From Mycobacterium sp. MS1601 (GTDB lineage Bacteria > Actinomycetota > Actinomycetes > Mycobacteriales > Mycobacteriaceae): DNA of 64,000 nt. The stretch is taken from assembly GCF_001984215.1 (NCBI RefSeq), contig NZ_CP019420.1:1116001-1180000 (forward strand). The letters are read 5' to 3'. Below the pieces are notes generated by a model that worked only from the letters and a program-made list of their open reading frames with translations, was not told where the DNA came from and searched no databases. The translations under genes were made by a program, and so were the position numbers. Positions 52,270 through 61,663 of the stretch are shown piece by piece; positions within the stretch are counted from its first letter, which is position 1, and every line of letters begins with the position of its first letter.

Positions 52270-52515
52270 TCAGCCTGCGTCGAAGTACGAAGTCTCCAGC
52301 AGGTCGTGGACCGCTTTGGCGTGCACGCGGAACGAACGCCCCACCCGCACCGCCGGCAGCTCGCCGTTGTGCACGAGTCGGTACACCGTCATCTTGCTGA
52401 CGCGCATCAGCGCAGCGACTTCAGCGACAGTCAGGAACTGCGTCCTGGCGGCCGGCTGGCCGTCACCGCCTCCACTGTCCCGCTTGCCACCCGATGGCCC
52501 GTTCATAGACGTCAT
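52270..52515 (-). CDS. BldC/excisionase-like MerR-type DNA-binding protein (Rv0500A-like)
   Basis: 81 residues. A ~25-residue Gly/Ser-rich start is followed by QFLTVAEVAALMRVSKMTVYRLVHNGELPAVRVGRSFRVH in two pieces: HTH (VAEVAALMRVSKMTVYRLV) and wing (GELPAVRVGRSFRVHAKAV). This is the single-domain BldC/excisionase type, DNA binding without an effector domain. ATG 52515 is used; ATG 52506 is also in frame. It lies between proC and bS22, an arrangement conserved in mycobacteria. Confidence 0.88.
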   Translation of the reverse strand: MTSMNGPSGGKRDSGGGDGQPAARTQFLTVAEVAALMRVSKMTVYRLVHNGELPAVRVGRSFRVHAKAVHDLLETSYFDAG

Positions 52516-52654
52516 CGCAACCCAATCAATCAGGCACGGCCAGTTCCAGCGGCTTCCCCTCCGCTGGCACGAACACGCGCTTACAACGAGGAGAATAGCG
52601 GGGCTGATGGGGTTACTGCGACGGGTGTGGGGTTATCCGTTCAAAATTCCTGAA

Positions 52655-53542
52655 CTACTCTGATGTAATTCCGAGCTGCTCAGAGCGCTTTTTGGCGGAT
52701 TCCACGGCGGCGGCGACCGCAGCCCGCAAACCTCCGCGCTCCAGCTCCCGCAGACCGGCTGCCGTGGTGCCGCCCGGTGACGTCACCGTCGCGCGGAGCT
52801 GGGCCGCAGTGGTGTCAGGGCCAACCGACTGGCCGCCGGCGCCACCTGCCTCAGACACCGCTCGCCGACCCTCGTCGATCTGCTCCAGCAACATCGCCGC
52901 GGACCCCGCCATGGTTTGCACCGCCAGGTCGGTGGCCACCGATCGGTGCAGCCCCGCGTCCACCCCGGCATCGACAAGCGCCTCCACCATGAGGAAAAAG
53001 TACGCCGGGCCGGAACCGGAGACCGCCGTCACCGCGTCGAGCTGACTCTCGGCGACCGTGAGCACGGCACCGACACTGTCGAACATCTCCGCGACGCCCT
53101 TGAGTTGCTCGACGGACGCGAACCGCCCACGCGCCAACGCGGTGACGCCGCCGCCGACCAGTGCGGGTGCGTTGGGCATGGCCCGCACCACCGGCGAGCC
53201 GGCAGGCAGCTTCGATTCGTAGAACGCCGTGGACACCCCGGCGGCGATGCTGACGAACACCTGCTCGGCACTGTCGGCGTCGGCTTTGGACGCAGCCTCG
53301 GCCACCTCGGCCACCACGGAGTCGACATCAGAGGGTTTGACGGCGAGCACGACGTACTGGGCGTGCTCCGCGGCATCGCTGACGGAGGCGACCTGCACCG
53401 AGTACTTCTCCGAGAGGTACTTCGCCCGCTCGGGCATCCGCTCGGACACCACCAGATCCTTCACCTGCCGACCGGCACGCAACAATCCGGCGAGCAACGC
53501 CTCGCCCATGTTGCCGCCACCGAGAATCGCGATTCTTGACAT
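52655..53542 (-). CDS. proC: pyrroline-5-carboxylate reductase
   Basis: 295 residues. IAILGGGNMGEALLAGLL is the NADPH fold at the N terminus, VLAVKPSDVDSVVAEV follows, and AVSGSGPAYFFLMVEALVDAGVDAGLHR is the P5CR signature. TSPGGTTAAGLRELERGGLRAAV closes the catalytic domain. It makes L-proline from pyrroline-5-carboxylate with NAD(P)H. The start ATG 53542 follows a 136-base gap after the thioesterase gene; GGGGCCCCCC-like short dyads occur there but no clear promoter was identified. Confidence 0.94.
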   Translation of the reverse strand: MSRIAILGGGNMGEALLAGLLRAGRQVKDLVVSERMPERAKYLSEKYSVQVASVSDAAEHAQYVVLAVKPSDVDSVVAEVAEAASKADADSAEQVFVSIAAGVSTAFYESKLPAGSPVVRAMPNAPALVGGGVTALARGRFASVEQLKGVAEMFDSVGAVLTVAESQLDAVTAVSGSGPAYFFLMVEALVDAGVDAGLHRSVATDLAVQTMAGSAAMLLEQIDEGRRAVSEAGGAGGQSVGPDTTAAQLRATVTSPGGTTAAGLRELERGGLRAAVAAAVESAKKRSEQLGITSE

Positions 53543-53678
53543 GGGGGGACCCTAACGAATGGTGACGGCCGCACCCTGGCAGCCACCGGCGGGAGTGGCC
53601 CATCTAACGCGCCAGGAGGCCGAGGCCAGGTGGGGGCTCCCCCGGCGAACCGACAGGGCGACGCAGAACCGGCCCCGA

Positions 53679-54521
53679 CTAGCGTCGGGCCTTCAACTCG
53701 GCCGGATCCCGCGCCGGCACCAGGGCCAGCTGGCGCGTCTGGGCCACCACCTGGCCCGCGCTGTCGACCACCACGTAGTCCTGGTCGAACCACGTCGTGC
53801 CGATCTCGGTGGTGGTGGACAACACCCGCAACCAGCCGTCGGCCGGGCGGCGGCGCAGGAAAGCCGTCAACTGCACCGTCGGCGCCCACCCCCGGCGTTG
53901 CACCGCAAACGTCACCGGCGCAGAGATGTCCCCGCACAACAACGCGAACAACACGTCGGGAGCCTCGTCACGGGGCCGCACCCAGATCCGGGTACGCGGG
54001 ACCTCCGTACCCGGGCGCAGCTCCGACAGATCAGGACGGATATCGCACCCGGCCACCAGATGGTTGACCCCGGCCAGCGGATGTCCCGGACCGATGGGCG
54101 CGACGTCGACGGGCGGCTCCGGGCTCATCAGCGCGGCCACCGGGCTGGTGTCCAGCAGCGCCGCTGAGTCTCGTTCGGACACGCCGAGAGTCACAGCCGC
54201 CCGCACCGCCACCCGGCCGCCCTGAACGAGGTCGACGTCGACCAGGCTGACCTGCCGACCACGTTTGCGGACGCTGGCCTCCAGGTCGACCGGCCCGGGA
54301 TCGGGAGCGTGCAGGTAGTTCGCCGACACCACCACCGGTTCCAGACCGTCGACGACCGCGGACCGGGCCGCCTTGGCGCACAGCGCCAACATCACGCCGC
54401 CGTGGATCTTCGGCCCGATGGTCCAGTGCTCGTTGAGGTGCCCGGTGAACTGCACCCGGTCACCGTCGACGGGGCCCGGCTGCAAGGCCATGGCATGCGA
54501 GAACCGGGTTTCTGCGGACAT
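53679..54521 (-). CDS. double-hotdog acyl-CoA thioesterase family protein (Rv0499-like)
   Basis: 280 residues, TesB-like double hotdog. HWTIGPKIHGGVMLALCAKAA carries the first hotdog helix (HGG), LEPVVVSANYLHAPDPG the following strand, and SLVDVDLVQGGRVAVRAAVTLG completes repeat 1. The second half, beginning near LRPGTEVPRTRIWVRP, includes VQLTAFLRRRP and TTWFDQDYVVVDSAGQVVAQTRQLALV. The DQDY..S/GQ end of the second repeat matches the thioesterase catalytic block. The substrate is probably an acyl-CoA but unknown. 13 bases after the isomerase gene. Confidence 0.78.
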   Translation of the reverse strand: MSAETRFSHAMALQPGPVDGDRVQFTGHLNEHWTIGPKIHGGVMLALCAKAARSAVVDGLEPVVVSANYLHAPDPGPVDLEASVRKRGRQVSLVDVDLVQGGRVAVRAAVTLGVSERDSAALLDTSPVAALMSPEPPVDVAPIGPGHPLAGVNHLVAGCDIRPDLSELRPGTEVPRTRIWVRPRDEAPDVLFALLCGDISAPVTFAVQRRGWAPTVQLTAFLRRRPADGWLRVLSTTTEIGTTWFDQDYVVVDSAGQVVAQTRQLALVPARDPAELKARR

Positions 54522-54534
54522 GCGGATCCTCCAC

Positions 54535-55380
54535 TCAGCGCAACAGGTGCGTCCGGGCGAAGTTCAGCGACTCGGCCAGCAGTGTTTCCCGCTCCGAGAC
54601 CGACTTCGCCCCCGACGTCGTGACCTCCAGAATCACATGCCCGGCGAAATCACCCGCCGCCAGCATCTGGCAGATCTCCACAGTGGGCTGCGTCCCACGG
54701 CCCGGCACCAGGTGCTCGTCGGTGGAGGCGCCGTTGCCGTCGCACAGGTGCAGGTGCACCAGCCCCTCCCCCATCCGATGCGCCATCTCGAGGGCGTCGG
54801 TGCCCGCCGTGGCGGTGTGCGACAGGTCCAGCGTGTAATGCGCGTGGTTGCCGTCCAGCGGGTCATAGGACGGCGCGAACGCCGAGATGCCGACCCCTGG
54901 CCCGCCGCCGCGTTTGCGCATCCGCTGGATGGACGACTGCCCGGTGCCGAAGAACCGGTCGGTGCGGAACGGGAACATGTTCTCCACCGCCACCAACACC
55001 TCGCTGCCGGACTCCAGTTCGGCGACCTGCTCGCTGAAGCCTTCTGCGTAGCGACGCTGCCAGCGGAACGGCGGGTGCACCACCACCGTCTGGGCACCCA
55101 GCTGTTCAGCGGCGCGCACGCTGCGTTCGAGTTTGGTGATCGGGTTGGCGCCCCAGACGCGCTGCGAGATCAGCAGGCACGGCGCATGCACCGACAGCAC
55201 CGGCATCGAGTACCGCGCCGACAAGGTCTCGATGGCGGCGATGTCCTGGCTGACCGTCTCGGCCCAGACCATCAACTCCACGCCGTCATAACCCAGGCGT
55301 GCGGCGTACTCGAAGGCGGCCTCGGTGCGCAATGGATACACAGAGGCCGTGGACAGGCCGACCTTGATGGCTGGGCGCAC
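54535..55380 (-). CDS. sugar phosphate isomerase/epimerase-type TIM barrel (Rv0498-like)
   Basis: 281 residues. VGLSTASVYPLRTEAAFEYA starts the barrel, YDGVELMVWAET is strand 2 with a metal-ligand Glu, LSVHAPCLLISQRVWG follows, and VEICQMLAAGDFAGHVILEVTTSG is the final strand with Glu. HTATAGTDAL and MGEGLVHLHLCDG hold other AP-endonuclease-2-type ligands. It probably binds a divalent metal and a sugar-like substrate of unknown identity. Cotranscribed with Rv0497- and Ppx-like genes upstream. Confidence 0.8.
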   Translation of the reverse strand: MRPAIKVGLSTASVYPLRTEAAFEYAARLGYDGVELMVWAETVSQDIAAIETLSARYSMPVLSVHAPCLLISQRVWGANPITKLERSVRAAEQLGAQTVVVHPPFRWQRRYAEGFSEQVAELESGSEVLVAVENMFPFRTDRFFGTGQSSIQRMRKRGGGPGVGISAFAPSYDPLDGNHAHYTLDLSHTATAGTDALEMAHRMGEGLVHLHLCDGNGASTDEHLVPGRGTQPTVEICQMLAAGDFAGHVILEVTTSGAKSVSERETLLAESLNFARTHLLR

Positions 55381-55401
55381 CGGAATGAGGCCTGGGCGAA
55401 C

Positions 55402-56397
55402 TCAGCTCGCCTGCAGCAGAGCCAGTGGCCCGAATGTCACCAGGGCACCCACCGCCACCGCAGTGAGCGTGCTGCCGATGTCCTCGGTCTTGCGGACCAC
55501 CCGGACGCCCACCACCAGACCGAGGATCACCAGGACACCAAGGATCAGCGCGACAATGCTGTTCCACTTCCACAGTTGGTCGAAGGCAATGAACAGTCCC
55601 GCGCCGAAGGCCACCGCCACGATGGACTGCGCCGCGATCAGCAGACCGCGCACCACCAGCTGACCACGCGAGAGCTGGTCGGTGGACGCAGCGGCGCTGC
55701 GTTTCTTCGCCGCGCCTTTCTCGGCGGGCTCCTCGAGCGCTTCCTCCACCTCGAGGTCGTCACCAACCACATCGAGGTCGGCGCCACTGCTGGATTGGCG
55801 GGCCATGTCGTCGGCGACGGTCTGCCCGCCGAACAGCGGCCCGCTGGTCGCCTTGAGATAGGTCTGCAGGGAGGAAGCCTCGGACGGGGTGGACCCGATA
55901 CCGAGCTGGTCGGGCTGCTCCTCGACCTCGGTGTCCAGGTCGAGGTCGGCTTGCGCGGCCTCCTCGACGATCGGGTCGGGGCTCATGGTCTCGGCGGCAC
56001 CGCGGCGAGCGGCCATCGGGAAGCGGCTGCGCTCGGGTTTGGCGGCGGGGCCGCGTCGGGCCACGGGGATGTCGGCGAGCTCGGGACGCGACCGCGGCTC
56101 CTCGGTCTCGGCGGAGGAGCCGTTGGTGGCCGGAGTGGGCTGCTCGGGTTCGACGGCCTCGGGTTCTGCTTCGGCTTCCTGGGTCGGTTCGGGTTCGTCT
56201 CGGACGACGGGGAGCTCTCCGGTGCGGATGATCGGGATCTCGCCGGTGAGCTCGGCGACCGTGACGGCGTCGCTGTTGCCACGACGACGCCTGCGCCGAC
56301 CTCCCGGTGGCGCGGCGCCGATGGTTCCGTTCTTGGCCAGCAGCTCGGCCACCGAGATGGGCCGAGTGCTGGTTTCGCTGTCCTGTGGTCCTGTCAT
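55402..56397 (-). CDS. Pro/Glu-rich membrane protein (Rv0497-like)
   Basis: 331 residues. About 230 residues of low-complexity cytoplasmic sequence begin with RPISVAELLAKNGTIGAAPPGGRRRRRRG, broken into SVAELLAKNG and a hexa-arginine patch. They continue with Glu/Pro-rich repeats and Thr/Ser sites suited to serine/threonine kinases. Then come three to four membrane helices (VVRGLLIAAQSIVAVAFGAGLF, IVALILGVLVILGLVVGVRV, TLTAVAVGALVTFGPLALL). The SVAELLA(K/R)NG opening recurs in several mycobacterial envelope proteins. Overlaps the Ppx stop by four bases. Function unknown. Confidence 0.72.
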   Translation of the reverse strand: MTGPQDSETSTRPISVAELLAKNGTIGAAPPGGRRRRRRGNSDAVTVAELTGEIPIIRTGELPVVRDEPEPTQEAEAEPEAVEPEQPTPATNGSSAETEEPRSRPELADIPVARRGPAAKPERSRFPMAARRGAAETMSPDPIVEEAAQADLDLDTEVEEQPDQLGIGSTPSEASSLQTYLKATSGPLFGGQTVADDMARQSSSGADLDVVGDDLEVEEALEEPAEKGAAKKRSAAASTDQLSRGQLVVRGLLIAAQSIVAVAFGAGLFIAFDQLWKWNSIVALILGVLVILGLVVGVRVVRKTEDIGSTLTAVAVGALVTFGPLALLQAS

Positions 56398-57410
56398 CGT
56401 TTGTTGCCTCTCGACCGGCCGTCACGCCGGTCCACTGTGGGGCTTCCCGTTTCCCGCACCGGAGTTTCCACCAGAGCCGTTCCGTCTGCTTCGCTGTCCA
56501 GTTTGCGCAGAATGAGTCCCTCGCGCAGCGCCCACGGACAGATGTCCACAGATTCGATCGACAGCGCTCGCATGGTCGCCTCGGCCACCAAGGCACCTGC
56601 CACGATCTGCGGGGCGCGCTCGGTGCTCACTCCTTCCAATTCCGCACGGTCAGCCGCCGTCATCCTAGAGATGAACGCTATGAGCTGTCTGAGACTGTTG
56701 GCTGTCAACGTCCGCTTCACCCTGGGTCCCGCCCCCGAGGGAGCCGCACCGGTGAGCCGCGCCAACGACCGGAAGGTCTTGGACGTCGCGACCGCCAGGT
56801 CCTGGCTGCCCGCTTTCAGCAGGGTGGCACTGGCGTCGGACAGCTCGTTGTCGAGCCAGTCGCGCAGCGCCCCGATGGTGCGACGGCTCGGCGGATCGTC
56901 GGGCAGCCACTCCCGGGTCAGCCGCCCCGCGCCCATCGGCAGTGACAGCGCCGCGTCAGGTTCCTCGTCGACACCGTTGGACAGCTCCAGCGAGCCGCCG
57001 CCGATGTCGATGTTGATGATGCGTCCGGCGCTCCAGCCGTACCAGCGCCGCACCGCCAGGAATGTCAGGCGCGACTCGTCCACCCCGGACAGCACCTGCA
57101 GCGCCACCCCGGTCTCGGCCCGCACGCGGGCGATCAGGTCCTCGGAATTGGTGGCATCGCGCACCGCCGACGTCGCGAACGCCATCAGCTCCACACAGCC
57201 CGAGCTGGCCGCAATTCGGGAGAACTCGTCGATGGTGGTGACCAGTTTGTCGGCACCCTTACGGGTGATCTTGCCCGAGTTGTCGATGGCCTCGGCCAGG
57301 CGCAGCGCAGCCTTGGTCGAGCTCATCGGCGTCGGGTGACCACCACGCCTGGCATCGACCACCAACAGATGAACGGTATTGCTACCCACGTCGAGCACGC
57401 CCAATCGCAC
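56394..57410 (-). CDS. Ppx/GppA-family exopolyphosphatase (Rv0496-like)
   Basis: 338 residues from GTG 57410 ([20 protein letters not shown]); the frame to 57443 adds only an unlikely leader. [14 protein letters not shown] is the phosphate 1 motif of the ASKHA fold, [18 protein letters not shown] the catalytic strand with Glu nearby, and [14 protein letters not shown] the phosphate 2 motif. [13 protein letters not shown] is the conserved end. It hydrolyses polyphosphate or (p)ppGpp-type pentaphosphates. The short form without an HD domain is the mycobacterial Ppx1 type. Two transcription units from senX3-regX3, relevant to phosphate control. Confidence 0.88.
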   Translation of the reverse strand: MRLGVLDVGSNTVHLLVVDARRGGHPTPMSSTKAALRLAEAIDNSGKITRKGADKLVTTIDEFSRIAASSGCVELMAFATSAVRDATNSEDLIARVRAETGVALQVLSGVDESRLTFLAVRRWYGWSAGRIINIDIGGGSLELSNGVDEEPDAALSLPMGAGRLTREWLPDDPPSRRTIGALRDWLDNELSDASATLLKAGSQDLAVATSKTFRSLARLTGAAPSGAGPRVKRTLTANSLRQLIAFISRMTAADRAELEGVSTERAPQIVAGALVAEATMRALSIESVDICPWALREGLILRKLDSEADGTALVETPVRETGSPTVDRRDGRSRGNKR

Positions 57411-57478
57411 GTACCCAAACCTATACCCAGGGATGTCATGCACGGACGCACCGCTGCAATTCGTCTACCGTTGGTTTC

Positions 57479-58273
57479 GTGACAGCATGGCACCCCGACC
57501 ATCCCGGTGAAGTGGATCTGGACTTCCCCCGGGAGTGGGTGGAATTCTCAGACCCCGACAACGCCGAACACGTGATCGTCGCGGACATGACGTGGTTGTT
57601 GTCACGCTGGACCTGTGTTTTCGGAACCCCCGCCTGCCAGGGCACGGTGGCGGGCCGCCCCGACGACGGCTGCTGCTCGCACGGTGCGTTCCTGTCCGAC
57701 GACGACGACCGGGCGATGCTCGACGACGCGGTCAAGACGCTCACCGCCGACGACTGGCAGTTCCGCGACAAAGGCCTGGGCCGCAAGGGCTACCTCGAGA
57801 TGGACTCCTACGACGACAAGCCCAACCTGCGGACCCGGAAGTACAAGGGCGCCTGCATCTTCCTCAATCGCCCCGGTTTCAAGGCCGGCATCGGATGCGC
57901 GTTGCACAGCAAGGCGCTCAAGCTCGGCGTCGAACCGCTGACCATGAAGCCGGAGGTGTGCTGGCAGCTGCCGATCCGGCGCACCCAGGACTGGGTGACC
58001 CGGCCCGACGGAGTGGACATCCTCAAGACCACGATCACCGAATACGACCGTCGCGGTTGGGGTTCCGGCGGTGAGGACCTGCATTGGTACTGCACCGGCG
58101 ATCCCGCCGCGCACGTCGGCAAGAAGCAGGTGTACCTGTCCTACGCCGCTGAGCTCACCGAGCTGCTGGGCGAGAAGGCTTACGCCGAGCTGGCCGCGAT
58201 GTGCAAGCGCCGCAGCGGCTTGGGGCTGATCGCGGTGCATCCCGCGACCAGAGCCGCCGAGTCACACACCTGA
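57479..58273 (+). CDS. conserved mycobacterial Cys-rich protein (Rv0495c-like)
   Basis: 264 residues from GTG 57479. Cysteines and acidic residues are clustered: [61 protein letters not shown] and [13 protein letters not shown], with [12 protein letters not shown] near the end. The CxxxxxxC...CC...C...C...C spacing suggests an Fe-S or zinc site, like YkgJ-type cysteine-cluster proteins, but the family call is tentative. It is divergent from the Ppx gene over 68 bases, as in M. tuberculosis. Function unknown. Confidence 0.75.
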   Translation: MTAWHPDHPGEVDLDFPREWVEFSDPDNAEHVIVADMTWLLSRWTCVFGTPACQGTVAGRPDDGCCSHGAFLSDDDDRAMLDDAVKTLTADDWQFRDKGLGRKGYLEMDSYDDKPNLRTRKYKGACIFLNRPGFKAGIGCALHSKALKLGVEPLTMKPEVCWQLPIRRTQDWVTRPDGVDILKTTITEYDRRGWGSGGEDLHWYCTGDPAAHVGKKQVYLSYAAELTELLGEKAYAELAAMCKRRSGLGLIAVHPATRAAESHT

Positions 58274-58349
58274 TTTTCTGCGCCAGGGCGGTGAATCCTC
58301 GTGACTCACAGCCCTTCTGCAGAAAGCTGAGCCTTCCAAGCCCGGCCCG

Positions 58350-59036
58350 CTAGCCTTCCAGCTTGTAACCCAATCCCCGTACCGTCACCAGGTGCACCGG
58401 GTTGGCCGGGTCGGCCTCGATCTTGCTGCGCAGCCGTTTGACATGCACATCGAGGGTCTTGGTGTCGCCGACGTAGTCCGCACCCCACACCCGGTCGATC
58501 AACTGCCCACGGGTGAGCACCCGCCCGCTGTTGCGCATCAGGTACTCCAAGAGGTCGAACTCCTTGAGCGGCAAGGTGATCTGGGTTCCGTTGACGCTGA
58601 CGACGTGCCGTTCGACGTCCATGCGCACCGGCCCCGCCTCGAGCACGCCGTCAGCGAGACCGAGGTCGTCGGTGTCGCCGCCGCGACGCAACACCGCGCG
58701 AATCCGGGCTATCAACTCACGGGCCGAGTACGGCTTGGTGACGTAATCGTCGGCGCCGAGCTCGAGGCCCACCACCTTGTCGATCTCACTGTCCCGCGCG
58801 GTCACCATGATCACCGGCACACTGGAGCGAGCCCGCAGCTGCTTGCAGACATCGGTGCCCGACATCCCCGGCAGCATCAGATCCAGCAGCACGATATCGG
58901 CTCCGGTGCGGTCGAATTCAGCCAGCGCCGACGGGCCGTCGCCCACCACCGTCGCCTCGAACCCCTCCTTGCGCAACAGGAAGGCCAGCGGGTCGGCCAG
59001 CGACTCTTCATCCTCCACGATCAGGACATTGGTCAT
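58350..59036 (-). CDS. regX3: response regulator RegX3
   Basis: 228 residues from ATG 59036 (MTNVLIVEDEESLADPLAFL). The receiver has VEDEES acidic pocket, DIVLLDLMLPGMSG phospho-Asp, MVTARDSE and YVTKPYSARELIARI. The winged helix has LPLKEFDLLEYLMRNSGRV and [12 protein letters not shown] plus VRGLGYKLEG. It is the mycobacterial PhoB equivalent, activated by SenX3 in phosphate limitation and controlling pst, phoA-type genes and ESX functions. It lies 8 bases after senX3; the long MIRU-containing spacer of M. tuberculosis is absent. Confidence 0.95.
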   Translation of the reverse strand: MTNVLIVEDEESLADPLAFLLRKEGFEATVVGDGPSALAEFDRTGADIVLLDLMLPGMSGTDVCKQLRARSSVPVIMVTARDSEIDKVVGLELGADDYVTKPYSARELIARIRAVLRRGGDTDDLGLADGVLEAGPVRMDVERHVVSVNGTQITLPLKEFDLLEYLMRNSGRVLTRGQLIDRVWGADYVGDTKTLDVHVKRLRSKIEADPANPVHLVTVRGLGYKLEG

Positions 59037-59044
59037 CGACGTCC

Positions 59045-60223
59045 TCATTCCTCTCCGTCGGTGTCGAGATCTATCTGTCCGGTGAACACCGGGATCGACA
59101 GCGTGAACGTCGATCCGGTGCCCGGTTGGCTCCACAGGCGGATGGACCCGTTGTGGTTGGCAGCGACGTGCTTGACGATCGCCAACCCCAATCCGGTGCC
59201 ACCGGTCTCCCGCGACCGCGCCTTGTCGACGCGGAAGAATCTTTCGAACACCCGCTCCTGATCGGCGCGTGCGATGCCGAAACCGCGGTCTGTCACCGCG
59301 ATCTCGATGTTGTCTCCACGCCGGCGACGGCTCACCGACACCGTGGAACCGTGCGGCGAGTAGGCGATGGCATTGGAGATCAGGTTGGCCAAGGCCGTCA
59401 CCAGCAGCGGCTGGTTACCCAGCACCCGCAGACCGGTCGGAGCGTCGGTGGTGATGTCGATGTCGGCATTGTCGGCTGCCACTTTGTACCGCGAAAGCGC
59501 CTCGGAGACAACAATGTCCACATCGACCGGCTCCAGATCAGGTAGCCGCTCGCCACCTTGGAGCCGGGACAGCTCGATCAGCTCACCCACCATGTTGGCC
59601 AGCCGATTGGACTCCGCAAGCACCTTGCCACCGAACCGGCGGACCAGCTCGGGGTCTTCCGGCGAGGACAGCAGCGCTTCGGCGAGTACCCCCATGGCAC
59701 CCACCGGGGTCTTGAGTTCGTGGCTGACGTTGGCGACAAAATCACGTCGCGTCGCCTCCATCCGGGCGTGCTCGGATTGGTCGTCGACGTAGAGCACCGC
59801 AAACCGGGTGTCCTCCTCGGCCAGCAGCCGCACCTGGCCTCGCACCGACAACCCGGAGCGTCCCGACGGGCCCGGTTTGCGCGGCGACAGGTCGATGACG
59901 CTGGGTTCACCGGTGGCCAGGGTGCGCTGGGCGGCCACCCAGGCGCGGTCGTCGAGCAGCCGGTCACGGACCACGCCCAGAGCGGCGGCCTGTTCGTTCA
60001 TGAACACGACGTCGCGGTGGATGTCCACCACCACGATCCCGACCGGCGCGAGCGTGACGAGCCGCTGCAGCATCTCCGAGACGGTGATGCCGCTGGCCAG
60101 TGCGGCAGCCCGTTTGCGACGCTCAGTGAAACGGGGCACCACAACGGCTCCGATGGCGATACCTGCCGACAGCGCTACCAGGGCGCAGACCCCGGCGACG
60201 ATGAACGCCGACAGCACACTCAC
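59045..60223 (-). CDS. senX3: phosphate-responsive sensor histidine kinase SenX3
   Basis: 392 residues from GTG 60223 ([18 protein letters not shown]). Two close N-terminal helices ([19 protein letters not shown]) are followed by a PAS domain ([20 protein letters not shown]), H-box [19 protein letters not shown], and ATPase motifs [23 protein letters not shown] and [14 protein letters not shown]. With almost no external domain it senses phosphate through the Pst/PhoU system. A longer frame to 60283 is rejected because it would cover the likely promoter. PHO-box-like repeats lie 81-134 bases upstream. Confidence 0.94.
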   Translation of the reverse strand: MSVLSAFIVAGVCALVALSAGIAIGAVVVPRFTERRKRAAALASGITVSEMLQRLVTLAPVGIVVVDIHRDVVFMNEQAAALGVVRDRLLDDRAWVAAQRTLATGEPSVIDLSPRKPGPSGRSGLSVRGQVRLLAEEDTRFAVLYVDDQSEHARMEATRRDFVANVSHELKTPVGAMGVLAEALLSSPEDPELVRRFGGKVLAESNRLANMVGELIELSRLQGGERLPDLEPVDVDIVVSEALSRYKVAADNADIDITTDAPTGLRVLGNQPLLVTALANLISNAIAYSPHGSTVSVSRRRRGDNIEIAVTDRGFGIARADQERVFERFFRVDKARSRETGGTGLGLAIVKHVAANHNGSIRLWSQPGTGSTFTLSIPVFTGQIDLDTDGEE

Positions 60224-60303
60224 GCGAAAATCGTACGCATCGAGTGAACGCCATCCCAGCAGCGTGAGGCCAATTCGGGACAAGTCACACAGTCACGACC
60301 AGG

Positions 60304-60357
60304 TGTTTCACTCGTGTTCACCTGCGTTCAACCGGTGTTTGCCCGGTGCTTGCCCGC
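60304..60357 (-). promoter_or_regulatory. PHO-box-like tandem direct repeats upstream of senX3-regX3
   Basis: On the plus strand GTTTCA, GTTCA, GTTCA, GTTTG and GCTTG recur at 60305, 60316, 60326, 60337 and ~60347, a 10-11 base period. The best pair is GTTCACCTGCGTTCAACC (60316-60333). PhoB-type regulators bind such head-to-tail GTTCA repeats, so autoregulation by RegX3 is likely. They lie in the 138-base gap between the mutase stop and senX3. Confidence 0.6.
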
Positions 60358-60361
60358 AGCG

Positions 60362-61108
60362 CTACTTGGCGCCCTGGCTGGCTACCGCGGCTGCGCCCGC
60401 AGCGGCGGCTTCGGGGTCCAGATAGGTGCCGCCGGCGATGATCGGCTTGAGATTCTCGTCGAGGTCGTAGCGCAGCGGGATGCCGGTGGGGATGTTGAGC
60501 CCCACGATGTCCTCGTCGGAGATACCGTCGAGGTACTTGACCAACGCACGCAGCGAGTTGCCGTGCGCGGCGATCAGCACCGTCTTGCCTGACTTCAGGT
60601 CGGGGACGATGGTTTCCTCGAAGTACGGCACGAAGCGCGCCACCACGTCGGCAAGACATTCGGTCAGCGGGCCGCCGCCGATGTCCACGTAGCGCGGATC
60701 GGCGTCCTGGCTGAACTCGCTGCCCTTCTCGATGGGCGGCGGCGGGGTGTCATAGCTGCGGCGCCACGACATGAACTGCTCTTCGCCGTACTTCTCTTTG
60801 GTCTCGGCTTTGTTCAGACCCTGCAGCGCACCGTAATGCCGCTCGTTGAGCCGCCAGTCGCGGTGCACCGGGATCCAATGCCGGTCGGCGGCATCGAGCG
60901 CCAGGTTGGCGGTGGTGATGGCGCGGCGCAGCAGGGAGGTGTACAGCACGTCGGGCAGCACGCCTTCGGCGAGCAGCAGTTCGCCGCAACGGACCGCTTC
61001 TCGACGACCCTTGTCGGTCAGATCGACGTCCACCCAGCCGGTGAACAAGTTGAGCGCATTCCACTCGCTCTCGCCGTGACGGAGCAGCACCAGTGTCGAT
61101 TCAGCCAT
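60362..61108 (-). CDS. gpmA: 2,3-bisphosphoglycerate-dependent phosphoglycerate mutase
   Basis: 248 residues. [20 protein letters not shown] is the catalytic His motif, followed by [39 protein letters not shown] (in ERHYGALQG), [11 protein letters not shown] and [19 protein letters not shown] (second His). This is the full dPGM signature and length, the glycolytic enzyme interconverting 3- and 2-phosphoglycerate. It stands upstream of senX3, as in M. tuberculosis (Rv0489). The start ATG 61108 is the first in frame. Confidence 0.95.
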   Translation of the reverse strand: MAESTLVLLRHGESEWNALNLFTGWVDVDLTDKGRREAVRCGELLLAEGVLPDVLYTSLLRRAITTANLALDAADRHWIPVHRDWRLNERHYGALQGLNKAETKEKYGEEQFMSWRRSYDTPPPPIEKGSEFSQDADPRYVDIGGGPLTECLADVVARFVPYFEETIVPDLKSGKTVLIAAHGNSLRALVKYLDGISDEDIVGLNIPTGIPLRYDLDENLKPIIAGGTYLDPEAAAAGAAAVASQGAK

Positions 61109-61150
61109 GTGGTCAGTCTCTCACGCGACTGCCCGCGGCTCCTCTCACGA

Positions 61151-61663
61151 TCAGGGGTTCTTCTCGTCTTCGATGAGGTGTTCGAATGCCGCCAGGTTCT
61201 TCAGCGACTCTCCGCGCGACACCCGCCACGCCCACTCCTTCTGGATGGACGAACGAAAACCCAATTCCAGCAAGGTGTTGAAATCCTGGTCGACGGCTTC
61301 GAGCACCTGACCCAGCACCCTGTCGATCTCGTCGGCGGTGACCGATTCCAGCGCCATCCGGCCCACGAGGTAGATGTCGCCCACGTTGTCCAGCGTGTAG
61401 GCGACACCGTAGAACCGGCGGTTGCGTTTGAGCAGGTACCGGTACACGCCTTCGAAGTTCTCGTCGGGTTTGCGGCACACGAAGGCCTCCACCCGCACCG
61501 AGTGCTCGCCGATGCTCAGGATCGTGTTGGTCTTGAGCTTGCGGTCGCCGGGCAGTTCCACGACGAGGCCGGGCAGGCCGCCGTGCGCGCCCTCGTGCCG
61601 GGTGTAGACCAGCTCGCGTTCCTGCAGCGCCGCCTCGATGAGTGCCGTCACCGACTGGTTCAT
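61151..61663 (-). CDS. YbjN-domain (type III secretion chaperone-like) protein (Rv0487-like)
   Basis: 170 residues. The alpha/beta YbjN fold is suggested by [61 protein letters not shown] and [20 protein letters not shown], followed by [28 protein letters not shown] C-terminal helix sequence. YbjN proteins resemble secretion chaperones and are linked in other bacteria to motility and stress phenotypes; no role is known here. It overlaps the mshA stop by four bases (ATGA), an arrangement conserved in mycobacteria. Confidence 0.85.
   Translation of the reverse strand: MNQSVTALIEAALQERELVYTRHEGAHGGLPGLVVELPGDRKLKTNTILSIGEHSVRVEAFVCRKPDENFEGVYRYLLKRNRRFYGVAYTLDNVGDIYLVGRMALESVTADEIDRVLGQVLEAVDQDFNTLLELGFRSSIQKEWAWRVSRGESLKNLAAFEHLIEDEKNP

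Noticed and set aside
53629..53645. GGGGGCTCCCCC dyad in the thioesterase-proC gap as a terminator.
   Set aside because: Short stem with almost no loop, no T-run, and both genes are on the same strand.
58274..58349. Terminator between the Rv0495c-like gene and regX3 (TTTCTGC ... GCAGAAA).
   Set aside because: Only seven paired bases around a ~40-base loop; too weak to annotate.
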